DNA of 64,000 bases from JAKQIM01 sp029557965 (GTDB taxonomy: Bacteria; Chloroflexota; Anaerolineae; Anaerolineales; UBA4823): contig DAOQUL010000005.1 of assembly GCA_035341015.1 (NCBI GenBank), positions 53,277 through 117,276 of the forward strand, in the 5' to 3' direction. Below the pieces are notes generated by a model that worked only from the letters and a program-made list of their open reading frames with translations, did no database searches and had not been told where the DNA came from. Both the position numbers and the translations under genes were made by a program. Positions 8,396-17,146 of the stretch are shown here, in pieces; within the stretch, counting starts at the first letter, position 1, and every line of letters begins with the position of its first letter.

Positions 8396-8428
8396 AAAGC
8401 CCACCTGGCATGTAGCCTGGCAGGCTTT
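8396..8428 (-). promoter_or_regulatory. Hairpin in the leader between the flippase-like gene and the KimA-like gene
   Basis: On the minus strand AAAGCCTGCC pairs with GGTGGGCTTT (two G-T pairs), with an inner GGC/GCC stem and a five-base loop. It is followed by CTTATCC rather than a U-tract. It could be a weak terminator of the upstream gene or a leader element of the transporter. The 107 bases available are too few and lack the motifs for a recognisable ydaO c-di-AMP riboswitch. Confidence 0.4.
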
Positions 8429-8462
8429 AGCGGTCAGATTCTAAATTGAGATGGGTTGGGAG

Positions 8463-9494
8463 TCAATACTTCTCGGGCGATTTTTCACCACTTTGCCGGC
8501 TAAGTAGGCGAAAAGCGATCATCCCCACCAGCAGCGGCAGCCAGAAGGTGATGCCGCGATAGGCCAGCGTGATCAGGGCGGCGGCTTCAAGTGGGATATA
8601 CATGGAGGTTAATGACAGCGTCAGGGCGCCTTCCACGATTCCAATCCCGGCGGGCGTGGGTGAGACAATGACGAAGAGGTAAGCAATGCTGTAACCGGCA
8701 ATCACTGTGCCTACCGAGACAGGCACCCGAAAAGCCAGGAAACATAAAAGCAGGATCAGCACCAAGAAGCCTTTGCTGGTCAACGCCATGCTGATGGGGG
8801 TGATCATGGAATGCGGCCGGTTGTGGAGTTCGAGCAATCCTTCGGCGGCGTCGTTGGCAAACTCTGTGGAGCGCTGTTCGGATAAGGTCTCACGGTGGGT
8901 GAAGGGACGAGAGACCCGGTTGACCACGCGCACGCCCCAGGCCAAGACACGCCCCAGGGCTTGCCCCGAGCGTGTGCCCAGGTAAAGCAGCAGGGCCAGC
9001 ACTGTTGCCACTGTAACCAGGACCGCCGAAGCCACAATTTCGCCTGTGTTCAGGTTATTACGCCGGATGAGCACGATCAGGCCGAGTGCCAGTACAGATA
9101 AGAAGCCAATGTAATCGAAGAGCACATACAGCGCCCCGGCGACCATGGCGCGGGCAGGCGAGTAATTGCGACGGCGGGCTTCAGCAACGAATATGGTGAT
9201 GCCTCCGACACCGCCCGAAGGCGCAATCACATTTACAAAGTTAGCCGAAGCTACCAGCAAAAGCATGGAGGCGATGCTTTCTTGGATACCTAAGCCGCGG
9301 TAAATGCCGCGAAAGCAGGCGGCAACGCTGACCAGCCAGGCAAGCCACAAAACCAATGCCGCCACCAAAAAACGCCAATCGCCCTGTTGAATGGTTGCAA
9401 CGATCGATTCGAGCTCAGCCGCCCGCCCAATGACGAACAGGATGCCCAGCATGAGAATGATGGCAATGAGGAACTTACGTACGCTGGCAACCAT
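8463..9494 (-). CDS. Flippase-like membrane protein (LPG-synthase transmembrane domain, UPF0104)
   Basis: 343 residues with about eight membrane segments. Family motifs include APSGGVGGITIFVAEARRR near residue 90 and SPTPAGIGIVEGALTLSL near residue 275. This is the flippase-like domain seen in MprF/AglD proteins. Family members move or modify membrane lipids; the catalytic lysyltransferase domain of MprF is absent, so lysinylation is unlikely. It is flanked by the KimA-like gene downstream and a zinc metallopeptidase upstream on the same strand, with an 83-110 base spacer before the transporter. Confidence 0.8.
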   Translation of the reverse strand: MVASVRKFLIAIILMLGILFVIGRAAELESIVATIQQGDWRFLVAALVLWLAWLVSVAACFRGIYRGLGIQESIASMLLLVASANFVNVIAPSGGVGGITIFVAEARRRNYSPARAMVAGALYVLFDYIGFLSVLALGLIVLIRRNNLNTGEIVASAVLVTVATVLALLLYLGTRSGQALGRVLAWGVRVVNRVSRPFTHRETLSEQRSTEFANDAAEGLLELHNRPHSMITPISMALTSKGFLVLILLLCFLAFRVPVSVGTVIAGYSIAYLFVIVSPTPAGIGIVEGALTLSLTSMYIPLEAAALITLAYRGITFWLPLLVGMIAFRLLSRQSGEKSPEKY

Positions 9495-9504
9495 GCGGGG
9501 GGCG

Positions 9505-10200
9505 TTAATCCTCTCGCCGGCCTATGCCGCCCGCAAGGCCAGTAAAATACAAGAGTTGCATCACAGCGCTGAAAAGGCTGGCAACATAGGTCAGGGCGGC
9601 AGCAGTCAGCACGCTGTTAACGCCGCGAGCTTCATCTTCTCCGGCCACAATGCCAGTATCGGCCAGCAGGCGGCGAGCGCGAGCAGATGCATCTAGCTCA
9701 ACGGGCAGGGTGGCCAGTGCAAAGAGTGCTCCGCCTGAGAATACCAATACCCCCAGCCAGGCCAGGTTTGCCATCTGGAGCATCAAGCCCAAGACGATCA
9801 AGATCCAGCCCAGGTAAGAGCCAATGTTCACCGCTGGCACCAGGGCTGCTCTCAGGCGCAGCAGGAAGTACCCTTCTTGGTCTTGCATGGCATGGCCCAA
9901 CTCGTGGGCGGCAATCGCCAGGGCGGCCACCGAGGGGCTGTTGTAGACGCCCTCTGAAAGCCGCAGCACCTTGGTGGAGGGATCGTAATGGTCGGTTAGG
10001 TTTCCGCGGATGCCTTCAATGCGGATGTGGTACAGGCCGGCAGCCATCATCAGTCGTTGGGCAGCCTGGGCACCCGTCAGGCGGCTGCGGGCTGGCACCT
10101 GGCTCCAGCGGCGGTAAGCCATCGAAACATATGCTTGGGCCAGCATCATCAGCAAAAATGCCGGCAGCATGTACATCAGGTAGCGTGAATCGAAAAACAT
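9505..10200 (-). CDS. YugP-type membrane zinc metallopeptidase
   Basis: 231 residues. A membrane segment lies at the N-terminus (about 9-27), the zinc-binding HELGH motif at residues 99-103 (IAAHELGHAMQDQEGY), and further membrane helices at about 125-170 and 205-225. This is the neutral zinc metallopeptidase YugP family (Pfam Peptidase M-type, DUF-derived). Its physiological substrates are not established. It ends 10 bases upstream of the flippase-like gene, so the two are probably one transcript. A short AGGA ribosome site precedes the ATG. Confidence 0.88.
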   Translation of the reverse strand: MFFDSRYLMYMLPAFLLMMLAQAYVSMAYRRWSQVPARSRLTGAQAAQRLMMAAGLYHIRIEGIRGNLTDHYDPSTKVLRLSEGVYNSPSVAALAIAAHELGHAMQDQEGYFLLRLRAALVPAVNIGSYLGWILIVLGLMLQMANLAWLGVLVFSGGALFALATLPVELDASARARRLLADTGIVAGEDEARGVNSVLTAAALTYVASLFSAVMQLLYFTGLAGGIGRRED

Positions 10201-10253
10201 GGCTAATTGTCCTGAGGTGATGGCCTTTCCGGGCCATCACCTCACAGGAATCC

Positions 10254-11486
10254 TTACTTCAGCAGTTCGAGTGCTTTCTGTAGTTGAGGGTCAACATCAT
10301 TCTCGATGTCTGCGTCGGTGCGCTCAACCACATAGTCGGGCGTGAGCCCAATCTCGTGGATCCAGCGTTGATCAGGTGTCAGCCAACGCGCAATGGTCAC
10401 GCGAACGGCACCCTGTTCGTCTGAAAGCGGGATCCAGGTTTGCACAGAGCCTTTGCCGAAGGTGGTCACACCCACCAGGGCAGCCCGGCCGCGGTCTTGC
10501 AGGGCGCCAGCCACCAGCTCAGAGGCCGATGCCGACCATTCGTTGACCAAGACGACCATGGGGATATCGTAGGCAACGCCCTGGCCGCTGGCGGTGTATG
10601 TATCGCGAGCGCCATCGCCATACTCTTCGTAGGCGATCACGCCGTCTTGAATGAATTCGGAGCCAATTTCAACGGCCGCGTTGAGGTAGCCGCCGCCGTT
10701 ATTGCGCAGGTCAAGGATCAGGCCTTTGGGTTCTTGTGCCATCAGGGCTTCTAGCGCGGCGTGCAGATCATCGGGGCTGGTTTCGCTGAACTGGTTCAGC
10801 CGGATGTAGGCGATATTTCCTTCCAGGATCTCATATTCGACGCTTTGAACGACGATATGCGCCCGCGTGACGGTTACATCAAACGGCTCTTCCACACCTT
10901 CGCGGCGGATGGTGAGGATGACGCTGGTGCCGGCCTCGCCCAACACCCGCAGGCGGGCATTTTCGGGCAGGGTGCCGGTCATGTCTTCGCCATCGATGGC
11001 GATCACCTGGTCACCGGCCTGCAGCCCGGCGGCCTCAGCCGGTGAGTCGTTCATCGGTTCAACGATGGTCAGATAGTCGCCCTCGGTATTCACCCATGCG
11101 CCAATGCCATCGTAGCCCACCAGGTCGGCATTGGCATCTTTGAATTCTTGGGGATCCATGTAACTGGTGTGCTGGTCGCCCAGGGCTTCGAGCATACCGC
11201 GGATGGCACCTTGCATGAGCAGCGTATCATCCACAGGCTGATCAAAATAATAATCGTGCACGAAGCGCCAGGCTTCCCAGAAAGGCGTGAACAGGGCCTG
11301 GGTATCTTCAGACGGGCCGGTTGTGGTACCCTCTATGAATGGGGCCGGGTCGCTGGCTGTGCTGGGGCTTTCTTGCCGGCCAGGGGCGAGCACCATGCCA
11401 CCGATAAAGCCAGCCGAGCAGGACCCGACGAGCAAGATAATGGCAGCGACGATCCCAATGACGATGTAAAGCGGTTTCGAATTCAT
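10254..11486 (-). CDS. S41 family C-terminal processing protease (CtpA type)
   Basis: 410 residues. It has an N-terminal membrane anchor at about 7-30; VGSC there could also be a marginal lipobox. A linker follows, then the S41 N-terminal helical part, a PDZ domain at about 115-205 (LQAGDQVIAIDGEDM) and the S41 catalytic domain. The catalytic serine lies in SASASE (318-323) and the lysine in FGKGSVQ (K345). GGGYLNAAVEI is also conserved. These tail-specific proteases degrade or mature exported proteins on the outer face of the membrane. It stands as a single gene upstream of yugP. Confidence 0.92.
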   Translation of the reverse strand: MNSKPLYIVIGIVAAIILLVGSCSAGFIGGMVLAPGRQESPSTASDPAPFIEGTTTGPSEDTQALFTPFWEAWRFVHDYYFDQPVDDTLLMQGAIRGMLEALGDQHTSYMDPQEFKDANADLVGYDGIGAWVNTEGDYLTIVEPMNDSPAEAAGLQAGDQVIAIDGEDMTGTLPENARLRVLGEAGTSVILTIRREGVEEPFDVTVTRAHIVVQSVEYEILEGNIAYIRLNQFSETSPDDLHAALEALMAQEPKGLILDLRNNGGGYLNAAVEIGSEFIQDGVIAYEEYGDGARDTYTASGQGVAYDIPMVVLVNEWSASASELVAGALQDRGRAALVGVTTFGKGSVQTWIPLSDEQGAVRVTIARWLTPDQRWIHEIGLTPDYVVERTDADIENDVDPQLQKALELLK

Positions 11487-11595
11487 ACGGTTTTCTCCTC
11501 ATACCCTTAAACCACAAACATGGCTTCTGGCCTGCATGCAGGTTGAGTATAGCGTATAGATTACCACACTAGTGTTAGAAAATGATAAACGTCCA

Positions 11596-12393
11596 TCACT
11601 CACCCAGCATCTGCTGGAGATAAACTTCCAGCGAAGCCGGGTCGCTGACCTGCTCAGTGTAAGCCAAGATCGCTTCGCCATCCAATGGGTACAAAGGGTG
11701 GCAAGAGCTGGGCGCCGCGCCGCGCGGCGTGTGTACCACCGCTTCGACAAAGGGGGCCACCAATGCCGCCCGTTCTAACTCAGGGACGATCTCTTCGGCG
11801 GTGACGATGACGGTGCCCGAAGCAATGGCCAATTCTTCATCAATGGCTTTATTGATACCGATCTCAGCATTGCCGTGTGGATCGGCGCGCAGGGCATGGA
11901 TGACAGCAAAATCGGGCCGGATGGCAGGAAAAGCCATCAGCGTTTCGCCATGATAAGGATCGCGGATGGTTTGCACGTCGGGGCGCAGGCGCGGCAGGTC
12001 TGTACCGATCCAGGCGCGCCCAGGCATAAAGCCCACCCCCGCCATTTGAGCGCGCAGCCCCATGGCCAGGCTGGTTTCGGTCTCTTCAATGATCTCAACT
12101 TCGCCGTGCCCGGCGCGGTAGGTGAACATGGGCGCCAGGCCGAAGATTTCTAACCCAAAATAACAACTGCGCACAACCTGCACCAGGCCAGCGCCTACCA
12201 GCCAATCGCTTTCTAGGCCGGCCGTGAATGATAACAGGGTTAGCCCGCTGGGCTGGCTGTTGCGGCGGTAGCGGCGGAGCAGCGCCTGCACAAAGGCCAC
12301 CGGCCTGCGGTAGAGCGTCATCCCGCCCAGGGCCAGCATACTACCAGGGGTAATACAGGCCGCCGCTTCCTCAATAGAAATTAGCTTGTTCAC
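11596..12393 (-). CDS. CoA-transferase subunit A (glutaconate/oxoacid CoA-transferase alpha-like), orphan
   Basis: 265 residues from GTG 12393, which overlaps the HAD gene stop codon (GTGA), indicating translational coupling. The longer frame reading back to 12450 is rejected. It begins MNKLISIEEAAACITPGSMLALGGM, with the subunit-A glycine-rich start, and later GTVIVTAEEIVPELE. Family members transfer CoA between acids as A/B heteromers; the catalytic glutamate sits in subunit B. No subunit B gene is found nearby: the next genes are an S41 protease and HAD phosphatase. It may pair with a B subunit elsewhere or have a changed role. Confidence 0.8.
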   Translation of the reverse strand: MNKLISIEEAAACITPGSMLALGGMTLYRRPVAFVQALLRRYRRNSQPSGLTLLSFTAGLESDWLVGAGLVQVVRSCYFGLEIFGLAPMFTYRAGHGEVEIIEETETSLAMGLRAQMAGVGFMPGRAWIGTDLPRLRPDVQTIRDPYHGETLMAFPAIRPDFAVIHALRADPHGNAEIGINKAIDEELAIASGTVIVTAEEIVPELERAALVAPFVEAVVHTPRGAAPSSCHPLYPLDGEAILAYTEQVSDPASLEVYLQQMLGE

Positions 12394-13082
12394 CGGGCGA
12401 TCTCCACCCCTGAGCCGCGCATGGCGTTGGGCAGGCTGCTGCCGTTCCACAGTTCGGGCAGGGCAGCCGGCAGTTGGTGCAGGTTATGGATGATGTGTTG
12501 GGCGGCTGGGGTGGCAGGGCGGTCGCCTACCAGGATGGTCAAAAAGCCCATCTGTCGGGCAGGTGCCAGGTTATGGGCAGAATCCTCAAACAACACACAA
12601 TGGCTTGGGTCTGGCTCGTCGGCCAGCTCTAAGGCGCGCCAGTAGGCCGCGGGATCTGGCTTGCTGATAAATTGCAAAGCTTCGATATCGATAATGCCGT
12701 CAAAGCAATCCGTTACACCAATCACATCCATCACCCGCCGGGCATGGTTGGTATCGGCATTGGTGAATATGAAGCGCCGCTGGGGCAAGCTGAGCAGCAG
12801 GTCATGCAGGTTGGGGTCGGGCCCAATGTAACTGCGCAAGGGCAGGTCATGAACATAAGCCAGGTATTCTTCAGTATCGACATGGTAATGGGCTTGAAGG
12901 CCGCGCAGCGTGGTGCCATATTGGGCCATGTATTCCTCGCGCAGCCTGCTGATATCCGCCGAGGGCAGGCCCAATAAAGCCTGCATGTAGTCATGGATGC
13001 GCTGCCGGATGCCCTCCCATAATCCGCTGTTGGGTGGGTACAGTGTTTCGTCAAGGTCAAAGAAGAGGGTCGTGTATTGCAT
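12390..13082 (-). CDS. HAD-superfamily hydrolase, pyrimidine 5'-nucleotidase-like
   Basis: 230 residues beginning MQYTTLFFDLDETLYPPNSG, where DLDETLY is HAD motif I with the nucleophile Asp. Motif II is FTNAD near residue 100, and motif III/IV are KPDPAAYWRAL and VLFEDSAHNLAPARQMG. The DLDETLYP form and helical cap resemble the SDT1/PHM8-type pyrimidine 5'-nucleotidases. The substrate remains uncertain. A TATAAT box lies 7 bases upstream of the ATG on the minus strand. It is translationally coupled to a CoA-transferase subunit and diverges from mutL across only 46 bases. Confidence 0.83.
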   Translation of the reverse strand: MQYTTLFFDLDETLYPPNSGLWEGIRQRIHDYMQALLGLPSADISRLREEYMAQYGTTLRGLQAHYHVDTEEYLAYVHDLPLRSYIGPDPNLHDLLLSLPQRRFIFTNADTNHARRVMDVIGVTDCFDGIIDIEALQFISKPDPAAYWRALELADEPDPSHCVLFEDSAHNLAPARQMGFLTILVGDRPATPAAQHIIHNLHQLPAALPELWNGSSLPNAMRGSGVEIAR

Positions 13083-13089
13083 GGGGAGT

Positions 13090-13120
13090 ATTATACGAGA
13101 TATTCAGCATTCGGTATAAT
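13090..13120. promoter_or_regulatory. Back-to-back -10 boxes of HAD gene (minus) and mutL (plus)
   Basis: The 46-base divergent spacer has TATAAT on the minus strand (13095-13090), 7 bases before the HAD ATG. It also has TATAAT on the plus strand (13115-13120), 8 bases before the mutL ATG. Both positions predict leaderless or nearly leaderless transcripts. Neither gene has a Shine-Dalgarno sequence. Confidence 0.6.
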
Positions 13121-13128
13121 ATAGATCT

Positions 13129-14892
13129 ATGCCTATTCATCTTTTACCCTCTGAGGTTGCCTCGCAGATTGCTGCCGGCGAGGTGGTAGAACGCCCGGCC
13201 TCTGTGATCAAAGAATTGTTGGAAAATGCCCTGGACGCCAAAGCCAGCCAGGTCAGCATTCATGTGGAGGGGGCTGGCAAACGCCTGGTTGAGATTGCCG
13301 ATAATGGCTGCGGCATCCCGGCTGCTGAGCTGGCTTTGGCGCTTGAGCGGCATGCCACGAGCAAGTTGGAGCGGGCGGATGACCTTTTTCGCATTGCTAC
13401 ACTGGGCTTCCGCGGTGAAGCCCTGGCTTCAATTGGTTCGGTGGCGCGCCTGACCCTCACCTCTCGCCCGGCGGCAGCCGAGGGGGGGGCTCGCCTGCGG
13501 GTGGAGGGGGGCCACGTGGGCCAATTGGAGCTGGTGGGCGCGCCAGTGGGAACGGTGGTGCGGGTGGAAGACCTTTTCTATAACGTGCCTGCCCGCCTGA
13601 AGTTCCTCAAGCAAGATGCTACCGAACGCCGCCATATTGATGAATTGGTCACGCGCTATGCCCTGGCTTATCCACATGTGCGTTTTCATTTGCATCAAGA
13701 TGGCCGTCCAGCGCTGATGACCAGTGGAAATGGCGACCGGCGTGAGGTTTTGGCAACCCTGTACGGCGTTGATATTGCCCGCCAGATGTTGGAAGTGATC
13801 TCAGAAGAAGATGGCCTGCGGGTGACTGGTTTTATCAGCCCCACCAGTCTGACGCGTTCAAACCGGCGCGAGATCATTTTCTTTGTGAATGGGCGCCCGG
13901 TGCAAGATGCCTCCCTTTCGGCGGCGCTGATGCAGGCTTATCACACCCTGCTCATGGTGGGCCGCTACCCACTGGCGGCTATGTTCTTAGAGATTGACCC
14001 TGAGGCGGTGGATGTGAATGTGCACCCCACCAAGGCTGAGGTGCGCTTCCGTTCTGGCGACCAGGTGTTCCGGGGCGTGCAGCGGGCTGTGCGGCGGGCA
14101 TTATTGGCCCACAACCCCTTGCCTGAGGTCAGCCCGGGTTTTGCATGGAGCAGTGCGGCGGCCTCAACCCGCCCCTCGCCTCAGCCGGGCCTGGATTGGG
14201 GCATGGTTTCTGCTGAGCAGCAAGCTACTTCCTCTATGCCAGAGCTCCCTCCGCCACAGGGTCCGATCCAGCCTGTTCAACCTGCCTTGCCCGGCACCCG
14301 CATGCCTTTGCTAAGGCTGGTGGGGCAGGTGGCTTCGGCTTACCTGGTGGCTGAAGGGCCAGATGGGTTGTACCTGATCGACCAGCATGCAGCCCATGAG
14401 CGTATCTTGTTCGAGCGCTTCATGGCGCTGCGGGCCCAATCTCCAAACGGCATCCCGGCGCAAAGCCTGTTGGAGCCCCAGGCAGTCGAACTGCCGCCGG
14501 CGAGCGCCCGGCTGGTTGAAGATCAAATGGAGGCGTTGAATGACCTGGGCTTCAAGGTCGAGCCGTTTGGGCGCGGTACCTTTTTGGTGCGCGCCATCCC
14601 GGCATTGTTGGCAGGGATGAACCCTGCAGCGGCCCTGGCAGTGCTGGTAGAAGATTTTGAAGAGGATGAGACGCCTTTGCAAGCAGAGGTGGAAGCCCGC
14701 ATTGTGGCGCGCGTGTGTAAGCGCGCCGCGGTCAAGGCGGGCAAGATCCTTTCAGGAGAAGAGCAGCGTACGCTGCTGGCAGACCTGGAAGCTTGTCAAT
14801 CACCGCGCACCTGTCCGCATGGGCGCCCGACCATGATCCTGCTGTCTGTGGATCTGTTGGAACGCCAGTTTGGCCGTCGTGGGGCGCGCTAA
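13129..14892 (+). CDS. mutL: DNA mismatch repair protein MutL
   Basis: 587 residues, usual length. The GHKL ATPase N-terminus shows GEVVERPASVIKELLENALDA, DNGCGIP and GFRGEALASIG. The transducer domain follows to about residue 330 (NVHPTKAEVRF). A proline/glutamine-rich linker covers about 345-390, then the C-terminal dimerization/endonuclease domain with LIDQHAAHERILFE and the metal-site ending CPHGRPT. MutL couples mismatch recognition by MutS to strand incision. Those C-terminal motifs suggest an endonuclease-active type, though the DQHA(X)2E(X)4E site should be confirmed by alignment. mutS is not in the window. Confidence 0.96.
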   Translation: MPIHLLPSEVASQIAAGEVVERPASVIKELLENALDAKASQVSIHVEGAGKRLVEIADNGCGIPAAELALALERHATSKLERADDLFRIATLGFRGEALASIGSVARLTLTSRPAAAEGGARLRVEGGHVGQLELVGAPVGTVVRVEDLFYNVPARLKFLKQDATERRHIDELVTRYALAYPHVRFHLHQDGRPALMTSGNGDRREVLATLYGVDIARQMLEVISEEDGLRVTGFISPTSLTRSNRREIIFFVNGRPVQDASLSAALMQAYHTLLMVGRYPLAAMFLEIDPEAVDVNVHPTKAEVRFRSGDQVFRGVQRAVRRALLAHNPLPEVSPGFAWSSAAASTRPSPQPGLDWGMVSAEQQATSSMPELPPPQGPIQPVQPALPGTRMPLLRLVGQVASAYLVAEGPDGLYLIDQHAAHERILFERFMALRAQSPNGIPAQSLLEPQAVELPPASARLVEDQMEALNDLGFKVEPFGRGTFLVRAIPALLAGMNPAAALAVLVEDFEEDETPLQAEVEARIVARVCKRAAVKAGKILSGEEQRTLLADLEACQSPRTCPHGRPTMILLSVDLLERQFGRRGAR

Positions 14893-14907
14893 GAGGAAAG
14901 GTTTTTT

Positions 14908-15873
14908 GTGCAATCGCTTTGGGTAGAGAACAATATCTTATCGGTGCGTAATGATTTGCCCATACCGGCTTTAGAAGCTGGGCAGGCTTTGATACGCGTG
15001 CGCCTGGCAGGGGTTTGCAGTACAGACCTGGCGGTGTTAGGCGGCTATTCGCCTTTTGTTGGCGTGCCTGGGCACGAGTTTGTTGGGCAGGTGGTGGCTG
15101 CGCCCGATGCGCCCGAGTGGGTGGGGCAGCGCGTGGTGGGCGAAATCAACATTACCTGCGGGGTTTGCGCTGCCTGCCGGGCCGGGCGCAAGACCCACTG
15201 TGAGAAGCGGTCTGCTCTGGGGATCCATTCTTGGAATGGGGCTTTTGCCGAATACCTCAAGCTGCCCCTGGCCAACCTGTATCGCGTTCCGGATACGCTC
15301 TCGGATGAGGGGGCTGTCTTTACCGAGCCGTTGGCGGCGGCCTTGGAGATCCAAGAGCAACTGCCTGGCCTGGGTTCTGAGCGCATCCTGGTGGTGGGCG
15401 CTGGGAGGTTAGGCCAACTGGTGGCCCAGACCCTGGCCCTCACCGGCTGTGACTTGCAGGTGATTGCCCGCTATCCCCGCCAGCGCCAACTGCTGGAGCG
15501 GCGGCAGATTGCCTGGCTGCCTGAAGAGGCATTGCCCATGGGTTGTATGGATGTGGTGGTCGAGGCCACTGGCTCGCCAGCTGGTTTTGAGATGGCGCGC
15601 AAGGCGCTGAGAGCGCGCGGCACCCTGGTGCTCAAAAGCACTTACAAGGGCGATGTAACGCTCAATTTATCGTCACTGGTAGTGGACGAGATCACCTTGA
15701 TCGGTTCGCGCTGCGGCCCGTTTGAGCCGGCTTTGGCGTTGTTGGCCAACGGGCAGGTTGACCCCCGGGATCAAATTGAGGCCTGCTACCCATTGGCCCA
15801 GGCGCAACAAGCGTATGAAGAGGCGGGCCAGCATGGGCGGATCAAGGTTCTTTTGGCGCCTTCTTCTGGCTAA
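14908..15873 (+). CDS. Zinc-dependent medium-chain alcohol/polyol dehydrogenase
   Basis: 321 residues from GTG 14908, preceded by AGAGGAAAGG. It is a GroES-like N-terminal domain with catalytic-zinc residues in VCSTD and GHEFVG. Structural-zinc cysteines lie in CGVCAACRAGRKTHC. A Rossmann domain follows with VVGAGRLGQLVAQ near residue 160. The family oxidises alcohols or polyols with NAD(P). At 321 residues it is shorter than the usual 340-350. It follows mutL by 15 bases, so it may be co-transcribed, and converges on a histidine kinase with no clear terminator between. Substrate unknown. Confidence 0.85.
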   Translation: MQSLWVENNILSVRNDLPIPALEAGQALIRVRLAGVCSTDLAVLGGYSPFVGVPGHEFVGQVVAAPDAPEWVGQRVVGEINITCGVCAACRAGRKTHCEKRSALGIHSWNGAFAEYLKLPLANLYRVPDTLSDEGAVFTEPLAAALEIQEQLPGLGSERILVVGAGRLGQLVAQTLALTGCDLQVIARYPRQRQLLERRQIAWLPEEALPMGCMDVVVEATGSPAGFEMARKALRARGTLVLKSTYKGDVTLNLSSLVVDEITLIGSRCGPFEPALALLANGQVDPRDQIEACYPLAQAQQAYEEAGQHGRIKVLLAPSSG

Positions 15874-15877
15874 AGCT

Positions 15878-17062
15878 TCATTTGATCGGTAAATGCACCG
15901 AAAAAGTCGTGCCTTTGCCGACCGTGCTTTGTACCTCGATGCTGCCGTTGTGGGCTTCTACGATGCGTTTGCAGATCGATAGCCCTAAACCGGTTCCGGA
16001 TGACATATTTTCTAACCCCGGCACGCGGAAGAATTTTTGGAACAAGTTCGGCAAGCTTTCGGGCGGAATGCCCGGCCCCATATCGCGCACTGAAATTACA
16101 AAATCTTTGTCTGCATCGGCCTTGACCCAGATGCTGCCAGCCGGGCTGTTGTATTTGATGGCGTTGCTGACCAGGTTAAGTATCACCTGTTTGATCTTAT
16201 CTTGATCGGCGTATACAGGCGGCAGTTCGGGCGAGGACTCAAGGTATAAGGTGAGCCCTTTTTCGGTGGCCCGGCTGTGCATCATCTCACGGCAGTCTTC
16301 CAGCAGCTTACCCAGGTCAAAATGGCTGGGGTGGAATTGGGCACGCCCCGATTCCAGGCGTGCCAGGTCGAGGAACGAAGTGGTCATCTCTGAAAGACGG
16401 AAGATCTCATCTCGGATGATCTCTGATATGCGGCTGCGTTGTTCGTCGGGCACGTCGGTACGCAGCAGCAGGTGCACAGCCGTGTTCAACGAAGCCAGGG
16501 GGGTGCGCAGCTCGTGCACCAGGTCGGCGATCAGGTCAGATTGTTGGAAGAGACGGGCATTTTCGATGGCTACTGCTGCCTGGGCGCCCAGGGTGATCAG
16601 GATCTCTTGGTCTTCAGTGGTAAATTCGCCGTTGCGCTTGTTGATGGCTTCCAAGGCGCCCACCACCTTGTCTTTGGTGATCAGAGGCGCACCCAGCAGC
16701 GAGCGGGTGTTGGTGTTGGTTACTTTGGCGACATTCGAGAAGTGACGCTTATCCTGGCTGGTATCTGAGATGATGATGGGCTGGCGGTGCGTAACGATCC
16801 AGCCGGCAATGCTCGAGTCGACCGGTACGCTCAGGCCGCTCATCATGGGTTGTTCGATATTGGTAGCAGCCTCGAAATACAACTCGCCTTTAACGTGGTC
16901 GTACAGAAGGATGGATGCCTGTTCTGATTCGCACAATTCGGCGGCCACGTGGACGATGCGCCGCAGGAGGGTATCCAGGTCAAGCGTGGAAGCCAGATCG
17001 CGCGATAACTCTATCAACCGCTGATAGCGGTTGACGATGGGGGGGATTTTACGCTTGGGCAT
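15878..17062 (-). CDS. GAF-domain sensor histidine kinase
   Basis: 394 residues with no membrane segment, so cytosolic. A GAF domain at about 25-165 (LCESEQASILLYDHVKGELYF) is followed by a HisKA dimerization helix with phospho-acceptor DLVHELRTPLASL near residue 185. A HATPase_c domain follows with N-box LNLVSNAIKYNSP, G1 DMGPGIP and G2 GTGLGLSICKRIV. It would autophosphorylate in response to a small ligand or redox signal bound by GAF. The neighbouring response regulator-MinD fusion, on the same strand 84 bases upstream, is the obvious candidate partner. No DNA-binding regulator is adjacent. Confidence 0.92.
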   Translation of the reverse strand: MPKRKIPPIVNRYQRLIELSRDLASTLDLDTLLRRIVHVAAELCESEQASILLYDHVKGELYFEAATNIEQPMMSGLSVPVDSSIAGWIVTHRQPIIISDTSQDKRHFSNVAKVTNTNTRSLLGAPLITKDKVVGALEAINKRNGEFTTEDQEILITLGAQAAVAIENARLFQQSDLIADLVHELRTPLASLNTAVHLLLRTDVPDEQRSRISEIIRDEIFRLSEMTTSFLDLARLESGRAQFHPSHFDLGKLLEDCREMMHSRATEKGLTLYLESSPELPPVYADQDKIKQVILNLVSNAIKYNSPAGSIWVKADADKDFVISVRDMGPGIPPESLPNLFQKFFRVPGLENMSSGTGLGLSICKRIVEAHNGSIEVQSTVGKGTTFSVHLPIK

Positions 17063-17146
17063 TCAATACCTCTCTGGCAAGCGGGCTGGCCTGGCTGCGT
17101 TGAGCGGCTCGCGGAAACTTCTACCGGCAGTGAACGAAGAGCCAGT

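Noticed and set aside
8356..8462. c-di-AMP (ydaO) riboswitch before the KimA-like gene
   Set aside because: The leader is only about 107 bases and the known riboswitch core motifs are not visible. Only a simple hairpin is present.
13668..13676. DnaA-box match TTATCCACA (also at 58886-58894)
   Set aside because: Both are isolated and inside coding sequence; no cluster or A+T-rich unwinding region marks an origin.
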